A stretch of 64,000 nucleotides of DNA, from positions 35,880 to 99,879 of the forward strand of contig JAKSIB010000011.1 in the NCBI GenBank assembly GCA_024399065.1. The letters run 5' to 3'. Both the position numbers and the translations under genes were made by a program. The DNA is from Fibrobacter sp. GTDB taxonomy: Bacteria; Fibrobacterota; Fibrobacteria; Fibrobacterales; Fibrobacteraceae. Below the pieces are notes generated by a model. The model saw nothing but the letters and a program-made list of their open reading frames with translations. It made no database searches and was not told where the DNA came from. Position 1 is the stretch's first letter. Every line of letters begins with the position of its first letter. Positions 52,941 to 61,058 of this stretch are shown here, piece by piece.

Positions 52941-53729
52941 TTAGCAGTTTAATTCGCTGACGGAATAGAGGGTAGCTTTTCCTGCCAGGGTCATTCTTTC
53001 ACCTTCGATTTTGCAGTAAAGAGTGCCTCCCCTTCGGGATGCCTGCCTTGCAATAATCTCTGGCTTATTCATCCTGCCACTCCAATAAGGAGCGATGTGG
53101 CAATGTCCAGATCCGCAAACCGGGTCCTCGTTAATGGCAATTCGGGGGCCGAAACTTCTGGAGACACAGTCTTCCTTGGAACCTTTTGCGGTGACATGAA
53201 CCAGGAGACCTGGCAGTTCCTTCACCTTGTCGAAGTCCGGCTTCATGTTTTCGATGGTACTTTCGGAGTCGAAAACGCAGAGCATGTCGCGACCCATGTA
53301 GGCTTCCGAGGGTCTCACGCCTAAGGCAATTTCCATTTCATCTGTAACGGGAATAGGTTTCAGGTCATAAACCGGGAAGTTCATTTCATAAAGATCCCCA
53401 TTTCTATTCACAATAAGCTGGCCGCTCAGGGTGTCAAAGACAATTTTCTCTGCCTTTTGTTCATAGAAGTTGAAAAGGGTAAAGGCGGTTGCCAAGGTGG
53501 CGTGGCCGCAAAGGTCTACTTCATCACTGGGGGTAAACCAGCGAAGGTGGTACCTGGGGGCGGTTTCGTTATCTTCCATCTTCACCACGAAAGCAGTTTC
53601 GGAGAAGTTATTCTCGAAAGCGATGCTATGCATCAGGGGAACTTCCGGCCATTTATCCAGGACGCAAATTGCTGCCTGGTTACCGTGGAAGAGGGTGTCT
53701 GTAAATGCGTCTACGATGTATTGTTTCAC
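52941..53729 (-). CDS. PhzF family isomerase-like protein
   Basis: The 262-residue protein matches PhzF: YIVDAFTDTLFHGNQAAICVL, FSETAFV, YHLRWFTPSDEVDLCGHATLATA, and VCGSGHCHIAPYW. Family members include isomerases; the active Glu (SETAFV) is present. The start is a GTG that lies inside the parS site 53722-53737, with AGG six bases before it. The substrate is unknown. Confidence 0.88.
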   Translation of the reverse strand: MKQYIVDAFTDTLFHGNQAAICVLDKWPEVPLMHSIAFENNFSETAFVVKMEDNETAPRYHLRWFTPSDEVDLCGHATLATAFTLFNFYEQKAEKIVFDTLSGQLIVNRNGDLYEMNFPVYDLKPIPVTDEMEIALGVRPSEAYMGRDMLCVFDSESTIENMKPDFDKVKELPGLLVHVTAKGSKEDCVSRSFGPRIAINEDPVCGSGHCHIAPYWSGRMNKPEIIARQASRRGGTLYCKIEGERMTLAGKATLYSVSELNC

Positions 53730-53737
53730 GTGAAACC
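53722..53737. promoter_or_regulatory. parS site over the start codon of the PhzF gene
   Basis: TGTTTCACGTGAAACC, one mismatch at the last base. The GTG start of the PhzF gene lies within it on the minus strand. Confidence 0.93.
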
Positions 53738-53790
53738 TGCCAACGTTGAAGGGTGAGTGTTGCGGTCAAACTTGCTTGGGCATGATTGGG

Positions 53791-54255
53791 TTATCTCTTC
53801 TTGTAGATTATGATTTCGGGGGTGGCGCCGTTCTCCCCATATTCGCATACCAGTATGTGGGAGTTGTTGGCGGCGATTCCATAGCATCGGTCGCTATCCT
53901 TCTTGGGCAACTGGTTCCCCAGATAGATATCGTTGTCGTTCAGAAGTTTGACTTTCTGTCCATTGGGTAGGCAGTATTCCATGTTGACGAAGGAGCCGTT
54001 CAGGGCAAAAAGTTCCTTCACCTTGGGCATGCCGGTCACTTTGAGGCTGTTGATTTCCTTGAGGAGTTCTACCTTCTTGCAGCAGGAACCTTCGGAACTT
54101 TGGCACTGTTCACAGCGTTTCATTTTCTTGCCCAGGCAACATTCTGCCAAAACACATTTACCACCGAAGGGCTTTCCCTTGGTCTTGATGCAGCCGTAAC
54201 AGCTTTCCTTCATGGAGCATTGATCGCAATTTGCACCGCAGATTGATTTTGCCAT
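53791..54255 (-). CDS. DUF3795 domain-containing protein
   Basis: The 154-residue protein has a Cys-rich N-terminus (ICGANCDQCSMKESCYGCIK, CVLAECCLGKKMKRCEQCQS; about 6-55) typical of DUF3795, and may bind zinc or Fe-S. The C-terminal half has a small beta region (YCLPNGQKVKLLNDNDIYLG). Function is unknown. It follows the VOC gene by 13 bases on the same strand. Confidence 0.85.
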   Translation of the reverse strand: MAKSICGANCDQCSMKESCYGCIKTKGKPFGGKCVLAECCLGKKMKRCEQCQSSEGSCCKKVELLKEINSLKVTGMPKVKELFALNGSFVNMEYCLPNGQKVKLLNDNDIYLGNQLPKKDSDRCYGIAANNSHILVCEYGENGATPEIIIYKKR

Positions 54256-54268
54256 AAGATACCTTCTA

Positions 54269-54652
54269 TTAAACAGTCAGTTCCAGCAGGTTGCCCTCAG
54301 GATCTTGGACCACACTTTCGTAGTATCCGTCTCCAGTGGTGCGAGGCTGTCCAACGACAGTGACTCCTTCAGCTTCCATCTTGGCGGTCAACTTATCCAC
54401 GTTTTCTTTTGAGCCAAGAGATATTGCAACATGGCACCATCCGAAATGTGGACAGGATATTGAAGATTCAATATCGGTTCGGTGCATCACTTCAATGCGG
54501 GCGCCGCCTTCGAAGGTAATGAACCTGCTGGTAAAACCTTTGGTGGGATTATGATATTCCGGCTGGATGATTCCACCTAAATACTTCTGGTAGAAGCCAC
54601 AGACCTTTTCGATATCCTGAACCCAGATGGCGATATGTTCCACGTGAAACAT
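54269..54652 (-). CDS. VOC family protein (glyoxalase-like)
   Basis: The 127-residue protein is a small VOC fold: MFHVEHIAIWVQDIEKVCGFY, ARIEVMH, HVAISLGSKENV, DPEGNLLELTV. The metal ligands His and Glu are present. Its start lies in the parS site 54636-54651, so the first residues MFHVEH are encoded by it. The substrate cannot be named. Confidence 0.9.
   Translation of the reverse strand: MFHVEHIAIWVQDIEKVCGFYQKYLGGIIQPEYHNPTKGFTSRFITFEGGARIEVMHRTDIESSISCPHFGWCHVAISLGSKENVDKLTAKMEAEGVTVVGQPRTTGDGYYESVVQDPEGNLLELTV
54636..54651. promoter_or_regulatory. parS site over the start of the VOC gene
   Basis: TGTTCCACGTGAAACA, one mismatch to the perfect site. The ATG of the VOC gene (54650-54652) is at its edge. 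Confidence 0.93.
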
Positions 54653-54735
54653 TTTGGATTTCCCTTAAATAACCTTTCTTTCCAATATAAAGAAATTGCT
54701 CCGCAAAGAGCAATTCAAGTTATTAAAAAATCAAT

Positions 54736-55407
54736 TTAAACTCCCCGAGCGTTCGGGTCCCAAATGATCTTGTGGAGCTGCACCTGGAAACGGACATTGT
54801 TCCGTCGTATCACCTCATTCCCAAGAATCCAGTTGACCATGTCCTCATATTTCATTGTCCCGAAGATGGGAGAAACATAGAAGGTGGGGAGCTTCAAACC
54901 GTCTCTGGCGTATTCCGCTTCCATGGCCCCGATGACCCGGGCGGCATCCTGAAGATCCTCGTCGGAACCTACCACGAACTTCAGAACATCCTTCCCCCTG
55001 AGGGTCATCATGTTCGTGAGTTTCATCTTGGGCTGCATTTCGCTGGAGATACTCTTCCAGTCCATGGTGCAGAAAATGTTCCTGAATCCGAATGGCTTTG
55101 GCTGGGTTCCGTTGGTCTCGATGTTCACTTCAAGGCCATAATCGTCCAACATTTTCAATAGAACTTCTACATCCTTGTGGATAAGTGGCTCCCCTCCGGT
55201 CAACGTGACGTACTGGGTGTTGAAAGATTTCACCTTCTGAAAGACTTCCTCAGGAGACATCTCCTGGAAATCGCTACCCTCCACGGCGTACATGGAGTCA
55301 CAATAGGCACAGCGGAGATTGCATCCGAACAGTCGGATGAATACGGCAGGGGCGCCTGTGCGAATCCCCTCGCCTTCGATACTCAAAAATATTTCAGAGA
55401 TTTTCAT
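54736..55407 (-). CDS. queE: 7-carboxy-7-deazaguanine synthase QueE
   Basis: QueE is a radical SAM enzyme of queuosine/preQ0 synthesis. The 223-residue protein has the SAM-cluster Cys in FGCNLRCAYCDS, and the conserved IFLSIEGEGIRTGAPAVFIR and VTLTGGEPLIHKD. The C-terminus is somewhat longer than in small QueE types. It lies 9 bases after queD on the same strand. Confidence 0.94.
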   Translation of the reverse strand: MKISEIFLSIEGEGIRTGAPAVFIRLFGCNLRCAYCDSMYAVEGSDFQEMSPEEVFQKVKSFNTQYVTLTGGEPLIHKDVEVLLKMLDDYGLEVNIETNGTQPKPFGFRNIFCTMDWKSISSEMQPKMKLTNMMTLRGKDVLKFVVGSDEDLQDAARVIGAMEAEYARDGLKLPTFYVSPIFGTMKYEDMVNWILGNEVIRRNNVRFQVQLHKIIWDPNARGV

Positions 55408-55416
55408 GGGTCGACC

Positions 55417-55749
55417 TCAGTCAACTTCGTATTCGGCGATGTTGTTTTCGCTTTCCTGGACGGTCACCTTGTAGCAGTTGGGAATCTGGTCGCAGATCCA
55501 CTTGGCCAAGTTTTCGGCGGTGGGATTGAAGTCCACCACGTCATTGATGTACTTGTGGTCCAGCTGCTGGGAGATGATTTCCTTGGAGGCCTTGAAGTCA
55601 ATGACCATGCCGTTGGCATCCAAGGTCTTGGACTGGCAATAGACGGTAATGATCCAGTTATGTCCGTGAAGATTCTGGCACTTGCTTTCGTAGTTCAGTG
55701 CCAGCTTGTGTGCGCCCGAGATTTCGAAGCGCTTCATGATTCTGTACAT
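55417..55749 (-). CDS. queD: 6-carboxytetrahydropterin synthase QueD
   Basis: The 110-residue enzyme converts dihydroneopterin triphosphate to 6-carboxytetrahydropterin. It has the zinc and catalytic residues in SGAHKLALNYESKCQNLHGHNW and a second His/Glu motif (LDHKYIND, PTAENLAKW). It precedes queE in the same operon; the other queuosine genes are elsewhere. Confidence 0.95.
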   Translation of the reverse strand: MYRIMKRFEISGAHKLALNYESKCQNLHGHNWIITVYCQSKTLDANGMVIDFKASKEIISQQLDHKYINDVVDFNPTAENLAKWICDQIPNCYKVTVQESENNIAEYEVD

Positions 55750-55858
55750 GAGATACCTAGTTTTGTTTATAGACAGGATGGTTTTTCGAACTGTCCCGCG
55801 ACTAAATTATGAGCCGCAGTGAATTGATGTTGAAAATATAGTAAATGTTTGCGTGTTG

Positions 55859-55916
55859 GCATGCTTCGCATGCTACACCCTGCGGTTTGGCTATAAAAAC
55901 AAGCAAGCTTGTTTTT
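55859..55916. repeat. Two-hairpin dispersed element, copy B
   Basis: GCATGC-TTC-GCATGC (55859-55873), a 21-base spacer with GGTTTGGCTAT, and a 22-base palindrome with 10-base arms (AAAAACAAGC / GCTTGTTTTT, 55895-55916). The flanking GGTTTGG and CCAAACC (about 55884 and 55922) extend the stem. It lies 18 bases before a parS site, as in copy C. Confidence 0.65.
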
Positions 55917-55934
55917 GCATCCAAACCTTGTGCG

Positions 55935-55950
55935 TGTTTCACGTGAAACG
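55935..55950. promoter_or_regulatory. parS site
   Basis: TGTTTCACGTGAAACG, one mismatch, in the non-coding region upstream of queD. Further along, AGAGAATTTATTCTCT and CCTAGG repeats add more palindromes. Confidence 0.94.
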
Positions 55951-56060
55951 TTTGCAAACCTAGGATGCGGCAGAGAATTTATTCTCTGACATATCCTAGG
56001 TGCAGCAAGTTGGCTCCGAAGGAGCAAACACAGCAAGGCGAAGCCCGCCAACAAAGAATA

Positions 56061-56504
56061 CTACATTCCCCAAAAATTGAAGTGGATGTCGTAGTGTTTG
56101 GACAATGTCAAAGGAATGGTTTCGCCTTTCCATTGGATAGTTGCGGGTATTTCCCCATCTACGACATTGCCTTCTTCAGAAAGAAAATAGGCACATGAGT
56201 GGTCATATTTCCAATATGAACCCTTGTATTTTCCAAGAGAAGTAGTCAATACAGGACATTCATTGTCCTCTGTATCAGGTACTTTTATTTCAAGTGTAAA
56301 TCCAGAGTTATGGAACCACGTCGGAATTATTGGTATGATAATGCCAGCTAGACCAATTCCCGAGTTGTATCTTTTTTCGTCAACATTCAGGTTTTCGGTG
56401 ATTGTCCCATTTTCAGGTTTCCAGGATGTAGAGACATAAAGATGCGCACAAGAACAGAACTCAAAGCAAAATGCAATAATCAATAGTCGTAAAATAGTCT
56501 TCAT
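56061..56504 (-). CDS. Hypothetical lipoprotein
   Basis: The 147-residue protein (start at 56504, with GGA at a proper distance; an ATG lies two codons earlier) has a lipobox in FCFEFCSCAHLY. The mature part is beta-rich with SWKPENGTITENLNVDEK and KGSYWKYDHSCAYFL. The next gene upstream encodes a similar-style lipoprotein. No family recognised. Confidence 0.68.
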   Translation of the reverse strand: MKTILRLLIIAFCFEFCSCAHLYVSTSWKPENGTITENLNVDEKRYNSGIGLAGIIIPIIPTWFHNSGFTLEIKVPDTEDNECPVLTTSLGKYKGSYWKYDHSCAYFLSEEGNVVDGEIPATIQWKGETIPLTLSKHYDIHFNFWGM

Positions 56505-56528
56505 ATACATTCCTACTCATTATTTGCA

Positions 56529-57098
56529 TTAGGCATCCGGATACCAAAATGGACGATAACCCCACCACTGTCTCTTTACAAAGAGGTATCGTTTTTCTTC
56601 CCCTTTGTATTTTATAGTATATACTTGCTGCTTATCGATGGGTAACTTTCCATAATGACATAGGTCGTAGTGATTATTAATCCCGGTAATATCTTCCGGC
56701 TCGTTTTCCAAAATCTTTCCATAAAAAAGATCGTCGTTGGCGTATACCACAGGACATTCCTCACCTTTTTTAGCCCATATTACAAAGTCCCCTGTGTGGC
56801 GATCAGGATGTGGACCCTGATAATTTTCTCCCAAGGGAATAAATGGGATAAAAAAAATGAGCCATGAGTTAGCAGTAGTTTTGGTGTAGTAATCCCAGAT
56901 TTCGTAGTCGGTATTTAGTGATTCTGGATTACCTTCAAATGTACTTTCAGGTGGAATCACCTTACCATTATCATCCAATAAGTTGGGTTCGTACCAGATG
57001 AAGTTATGGTAAAGGGAGCAACCTTCCTGGCAAAACATACCTAGAAGCAAAATGAGAATGGTGAAAAATGAAGAGAAGGAAAATGCAGTGCGTTGCAT
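56529..57098 (-). CDS. Hypothetical lipoprotein
   Basis: The 189-residue protein has a signal and lipobox (LLLGMFCQEGCSLYHNF), and a mature domain with VIWAKKGEECPVVYANDD and INNHYDLCHYGKLP, a pattern similar in style to the neighbouring lipoprotein (ECPVL, Tyr/Cys pairs). Both have IPIIPTWF / IPFIPLGE-type segments, so they may be distant paralogues. Function unknown. Confidence 0.68.
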   Translation of the reverse strand: MQRTAFSFSSFFTILILLLGMFCQEGCSLYHNFIWYEPNLLDDNGKVIPPESTFEGNPESLNTDYEIWDYYTKTTANSWLIFFIPFIPLGENYQGPHPDRHTGDFVIWAKKGEECPVVYANDDLFYGKILENEPEDITGINNHYDLCHYGKLPIDKQQVYTIKYKGEEKRYLFVKRQWWGYRPFWYPDA

Positions 57099-57197
57099 AA
57101 AGTGGTCCCCCGATAACCACTAGTAATATATAAAAATCCCAGGAGGCTGATTCGTTCCTGGGACTTTTTAATCTCCTGAGGCCTGTGATGATTATAT

Positions 57198-57218
57198 ACT
57201 CGAGCCTTGAACCTCTAT
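57198..57218. repeat. CTCGAGCCT dispersed repeat, copy 2
   Basis: CTCGAGCCTTGAACCTCT lies at the 3' end of the GNAT gene. It is related to copies at 50886 and 57817. Confidence 0.6.
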
Positions 57219-57721
57219 AGTTCCTGGAAGAAGATCACCGCATCTACGAAACCCAGCTTCTTGTGGTTGAATGCGCCGGGCAGTCGGCACAGCTCCTTGT
57301 AGCCCAGACTTTTCCACAATTTCATGGCGGGCTCGTTGGTGCTGATGACGAAGTTGAACTGGATTGCCTTGAATCCCATTTCGCGGGCGACCTTCAAACA
57401 GTCCTCGCCCATCATTCGCCCGATGCCTTTGCCACGGACTTTGCTGCTGACCATGAAGGAGGCGTTGGCCACATGGCTACCTCGGCCACGGTGATTCTGG
57501 ATGATTTTGTAGAATCCCGCGACCTTATCAACAGCGCCTGCTTCGGTTTCGCACTTATCAACAGCCACAAAGCTGCTTACGCCCTTGCCGAACCAGTAGT
57601 CAAATGCGTCCTGGTCGCTGGCGGTTTCCTCGAAATCGTAGGTGTCGCCACCTTCGATGACTTCGCGGAAAATAGGTAACATCTGGGGAAAATCTTCAGG
57701 AACAGCTCTACGGAGTTTCAT
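57215..57721 (-). CDS. GNAT family N-acetyltransferase
   Basis: The 168-residue protein has the GNAT fold with MKLRRAVPEDFPQML, the acetyl-CoA motif VSSKVRGKGIGRMMGEDCLK and a C-terminal NEPAMKLWKSLGYKELCRLP. It resembles RimI-like or YncA-like acetyltransferases. The acceptor is unknown. Confidence 0.87.
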   Translation of the reverse strand: MKLRRAVPEDFPQMLPIFREVIEGGDTYDFEETASDQDAFDYWFGKGVSSFVAVDKCETEAGAVDKVAGFYKIIQNHRGRGSHVANASFMVSSKVRGKGIGRMMGEDCLKVAREMGFKAIQFNFVISTNEPAMKLWKSLGYKELCRLPGAFNHKKLGFVDAVIFFQEL

Positions 57722-57816
57722 ATGTAACCTTCAGGCGGATTCGCAAAAAAATCTAACTATATATAATATAGTAAGTGTCGCAATAATATATATATTAGTG
57801 TGGTCAAAATTCATTA

Positions 57817-57850
57817 TAACCTCGAGCCTCGTTGCTCGAACCTGGAGCCT
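57817..57850. repeat. CTCGAGCCT dispersed repeat, copy 3
   Basis: ACCTCGAGCCTCGTTGCTCGAACCTGGAGCCT-type units precede the start of the next gene. The GGAG of the last unit serves as the RBS at 5 bases before its ATG. Confidence 0.65.
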
Positions 57851-57853
57851 TAT

Positions 57854-58252
57854 ATGGAAGAAATCAAGGAATTCATCAAGAACTGTGGCGCCTATTTTCT
57901 GGCAACTGTAGATGGTGACCAGCCCAAGGTCCGCCCCTTCGGTACCATCGAAATCTTCGAAGGCAAGCTTTACATTCAGACTGGCAAGTCCAAGGATGTG
58001 TCCAAGCAGATCCAAGCCAACGGCAAGGTGGAAATCTGCGCCATGGACAAGTCCGGCGCAAGCTGGGTCCGTCTCTCCGGCAAGTTGGTCCGCGATGATC
58101 GCCGTGAACCCAAGGTCCACATGCTTGAAAACTACCCCAGCCTCAAGGCCATGTACTCCCCTGACGACGAAAATACCGAAGTTCTCTATTTCGAAAACGG
58201 CGAAGCCACCTTCTATAGTTTCGGCGGCGCTCCCAGAACAGTGAAATTCTAG
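57854..58252 (+). CDS. Pyridoxamine 5'-phosphate oxidase-like FMN protein
   Basis: The 132-residue protein (start MEEIKEFIKNCG at 57854) has the split-barrel FMN fold: AYFLATVDGDQPKVRPFGTI, YIQTGKSKDVSKQI, CAMDKSGASWVRLSGKLV. It is a short member of the PNPOx-like superfamily; the substrate is unknown. Its GGAG RBS is supplied by a dispersed repeat just upstream. Confidence 0.86.
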   Translation: MEEIKEFIKNCGAYFLATVDGDQPKVRPFGTIEIFEGKLYIQTGKSKDVSKQIQANGKVEICAMDKSGASWVRLSGKLVRDDRREPKVHMLENYPSLKAMYSPDDENTEVLYFENGEATFYSFGGAPRTVKF

Positions 58253-58326
58253 TCCTCGTCTCCAAACGGACAGGTCTCGTTGTTTCATAGAAAAAACGCC
58301 TCTGTTTCATACAGAAAATTTTTTTT

Positions 58327-58357
58327 GCTCGTAGCGGTTCTGCTGCGGGCTTTTTTT
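58327..58357 (+). terminator. Terminator after the PNPOx-like gene
   Basis: Stem GCTCGTAGC / GCTGCGGGC (two wobble pairs), followed by seven T. Confidence 0.8.
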
Positions 58358-58372
58358 GTTTCACGGAAACAT

Positions 58373-58860
58373 CAAAAACAAAAATGAATGTTGATAGATT
58401 GTAAACTTTTAATCAACAAAAATAGCGTCAATTGAATAAATATTATGACAATGTTGATAATATTGTCAACAAAATCAGTAGTAACTAACTATCAACAGTT
58501 ATAGGTTTGTGATTGCTTGATTGTTGATTTTTTTGTGGGTAAAATAGTCAAATCGACGTAAACTTTGGTAAAACTTATTGAAAATCAAAAACTTAGTGGA
58601 ATGTTTCACGTGGAACATTCTCTCAGGATTGTTGTTGATTTGTTGAAAAAATAATTTATCCACCTGAAATCACAAAATTGTCGTATGTTGATATTTTGTT
58701 TATTTATTAGCGAGCTTATGTGAATGAATTTAACTTTTAACACAGCTTATCAACATAAGAAAATTCAAGTACGTTTTTTTGAAAATTTTGAGACGTTGCG
58801 CCAAGGATGACTTGAAGGGGTAAAAAAGTTATTTTTGTAGTAGAATTTAGGAGGGAACTT
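58373..58860. other. Candidate replication origin region (AT-rich, DnaA-box-like)
   Basis: This 488-base non-coding stretch is AT-rich and contains TGTTGATAG (58389), TGTTGATAA (58452), TTGTCAACA (58463), CTATCAACA (58489), TTATCCACC (58656), TGTTGATAT (58686) and TTATCAACA (58747). These are variants of TTATNCACA/TTATCAACA-type boxes in both orientations. A parS site lies inside. No dnaA gene is in the window. Similar words also occur at 51.39 kb and 63.94 kb, so origin assignment is tentative. Confidence 0.5.
58602..58617. promoter_or_regulatory. parS site
   Basis: TGTTTCACGTGGAACA, one mismatch, inside the candidate origin region. It is the rightmost site of the cluster. Confidence 0.94.
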
Positions 58861-59484
58861 ATGAAACAAACATTAATTCTTTTGCTCGCGCTGGTGAGCT
58901 TTTCCATGGCGGAACAATTTCCATGGAAAACTTTTGACGTCAAGGTTGGCGCCTATTTTGGAGAACGCGACTACTATGGAGGCATGGTCGCCGGTGCCAA
59001 TCTCGAAATTGTGAAGCCTTTCAACTCCTATGTGGGCGCCGGTTTTATTTTCGACGTAGGCAGCTCTTTGGGCAGAGATTATTATTTGTATGATAACTAT
59101 GATGAGCGAGATGACTACCTGGAATTTTCCGATGGCTTGATTCTTAACTTCAACGCACCTATTTTCCAGTACTTCTCGCTGACTGGCAATTTCATGGCTC
59201 TTATCTCGTTTAAGAAAATTACGTCTTATCATGGAAATCAGGATGACAGGGTCTGGGGACATGACCCGGAAGGTAATTACACTTATGTGGTGGTCGATAG
59301 GTATAAATACCCGGAAGTGGAAAATTATGATAGTGAATCGTTTGCCTTCAAGTCGAATTTCGGTGTCAAATTCCATGGCAAAAATCACCGGTTCGGTGTG
59401 GAAATCTATCCTGTGGAGTACCAGATTGAAAGATTTGATTTGCGGTATTCTGTATCAATCAATGCGGTGATGCGTTTGTTCTAG
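58861..59484 (+). CDS. Hypothetical outer-membrane beta-barrel protein
   Basis: The 207-residue protein has a signal peptide (TLILLLALVSFSMAEQF) and alternating strands ending in SVSINAVMRLF, a typical outer-membrane C-terminus. The mature part starts FDVKVGAYFGERDYYGG. I do not recognise a family. It starts after GAGGGAACTT. Confidence 0.7.
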   Translation: MKQTLILLLALVSFSMAEQFPWKTFDVKVGAYFGERDYYGGMVAGANLEIVKPFNSYVGAGFIFDVGSSLGRDYYLYDNYDERDDYLEFSDGLILNFNAPIFQYFSLTGNFMALISFKKITSYHGNQDDRVWGHDPEGNYTYVVVDRYKYPEVENYDSESFAFKSNFGVKFHGKNHRFGVEIYPVEYQIERFDLRYSVSINAVMRLF

Positions 59485-59539
59485 TCTAGTGAACTCAATC
59501 TATCTATATTATAGGTTGAGTTTTTTATTGGAACGAAAA

Positions 59540-60322
59540 ATGGAAAAAATACTGGATAATACCTTCCGCGGAAAGCGCACCCTCCTTTGCCTGAAAATTT
59601 TTCTGATCTTGATGGTTGTGATGATGCTTCTGGGTTACAGCGTATGGAATATGGCCAACGGCCAGATGGTCCAGAATCCGGATGCACCCATGGCCATGAG
59701 TATGTTGCTCTTGATTTTGGGAATAGCCTTTGTGGGTTTCGCCCTTAGCATTACCATTATTGTTATGGCGGTTCATTGGATTTGCTGGCTTTTCCGTTCC
59801 ACTCAGAATATGAAAAAGTTGCAACCGGATGCAATGTCACCCTGGGCTGCTACGATTTTGTGTCTCATTCCGTTCGTGGGACAGATTGTCCATTATTTCG
59901 TTTTCAAGGGCTTGATCAAGAGGACTCAGGCTGAACTGGACTCCCTGAATGGGGTTTGTGCGGCTGTGCCCATGAATTTCCTGAATATCTATTTCGGCCT
60001 GACCATCGTGTCGACGATCATGGGTTCTATCGAGGAAATGAAAATTGTCGTAGGGACTGGCGCAGTGTTGGGAGTGGCCGCCTTGGTCCTCTATATAAAA
60101 GTCTTCACGGCTTACATCGCCCAGGAAGAATGCCTGTTCAAGTTGCACGAGGAACAGGTTCTCCGCCAGAAGGTAGATCAGGTCCTTCGCGAACGTGAAA
60201 TTGAGAAGGCTGCCAGCCAGGTTCAGGCTGCGACCTATGAGTCTGAGAAACCGCCGGCAGAAAAGTCCGAAGGTTCGACTTCTTATGCGGATGATGCTCC
60301 GCCTCCCCCTCCGGAAAAATAA
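59540..60322 (+). CDS. Membrane protein, DUF4328-like
   Basis: The 260-residue protein (start MEKILDNTF at 59540 with GGA upstream) has four to six membrane segments. The stretch HWICWLFRSTQNMKKLQPDA and SPWAATILCLIPFVGQIVHY matches the DUF4328 pattern (W-x-x-R, N, SP-W, P-F). The C-terminal 60 residues form a soluble, charged region ending in a Pro-rich tail (APPPPPEK). Function unknown. Confidence 0.75.
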   Translation: MEKILDNTFRGKRTLLCLKIFLILMVVMMLLGYSVWNMANGQMVQNPDAPMAMSMLLLILGIAFVGFALSITIIVMAVHWICWLFRSTQNMKKLQPDAMSPWAATILCLIPFVGQIVHYFVFKGLIKRTQAELDSLNGVCAAVPMNFLNIYFGLTIVSTIMGSIEEMKIVVGTGAVLGVAALVLYIKVFTAYIAQEECLFKLHEEQVLRQKVDQVLREREIEKAASQVQAATYESEKPPAEKSEGSTSYADDAPPPPPEK

Positions 60323-60327
60323 ATGGA

Positions 60328-61002
60328 TTAGTACGAGCTGTGTCCGACTTGTAGGAACAGTTTGTACTTTGCGTCCTTCACGAAGTTCTTTTCGAAACGG
60401 CACCCCGCATCGATGAAAAATTTTCGATAGCGGTCGTTGTCGTGGTCTTTGGATTCACCTTTCCAACCGCGGTCGATATAGAAACGAAATCCCAGATCGT
60501 CCTGGAATGTGAAACTTTTCAGGTGCCAGCCTTTGGAGATAATCTGGGTTATAAAACGGTGCTTATTGATAATTCCAAACCAACCGTCTGGAGTGACTGG
60601 GAAAAAGAGAGTGCCACGCCAAAGGTATGCCATGGCGAACATCCCTATTTCACCGACATAACGGAATTCATTTGGAGCTCCTAAAAGTGCTGCCCCGAAT
60701 GATGCCGCAAAAGGAGCGATGGTAATGAGACTCCACAATGATTCATCGGAAACCTTCTGGAAGTTTTCGGTCATGGCAATCTGGAAATGGAGAAAGTCAA
60801 AACCGATTTCCATGTTGTAGCCCTTGAAGGGGAAAACAGATGTTCCGAAATCGATGTCCAGACTGGTGCTGCCGAAAGTCGGTGTCTGGGAATATCCTGC
60901 AAAGAGGTAACGGTTGCCGTCGAATGTCCGGTCAAATTCTTCACGGGGCCAGCACATGGCACTGGTTGCCAACATAAGAACTAAGACAAGAATCCGTTTC
61001 AT
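60328..61002 (-). CDS. Hypothetical exported protein
   Basis: The 224-residue product (start MKRILVLVL at 61002) has a signal peptide ending near SAMCWP. The mature part has beta-type strands (RYLFAGYSQTPTFGSTSLDI, GYNMEIGFDFLHFQ) and looks like an envelope or barrel protein. No family recognised. It is convergent with the DUF4328-like gene with 5 bases between stops. Confidence 0.68.
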   Translation of the reverse strand: MKRILVLVLMLATSAMCWPREEFDRTFDGNRYLFAGYSQTPTFGSTSLDIDFGTSVFPFKGYNMEIGFDFLHFQIAMTENFQKVSDESLWSLITIAPFAASFGAALLGAPNEFRYVGEIGMFAMAYLWRGTLFFPVTPDGWFGIINKHRFITQIISKGWHLKSFTFQDDLGFRFYIDRGWKGESKDHDNDRYRKFFIDAGCRFEKNFVKDAKYKLFLQVGHSSY

Positions 61003-61058
61003 ACTAGGAAATGTAGAAAAAACGGACGGCAAATTTTATCGGCGTTTGTCTGCCGAAG

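Noticed and set aside
55767..56054. A 95-codon frame in the parS/repeat region
   Set aside because: It runs across hairpin repeats and a parS site, with no RBS and no recognisable sequence.
58357..58371. An eighth parS site
   Set aside because: TGTTTCACGGAAACA is one base short, so the two half-sites are out of register.
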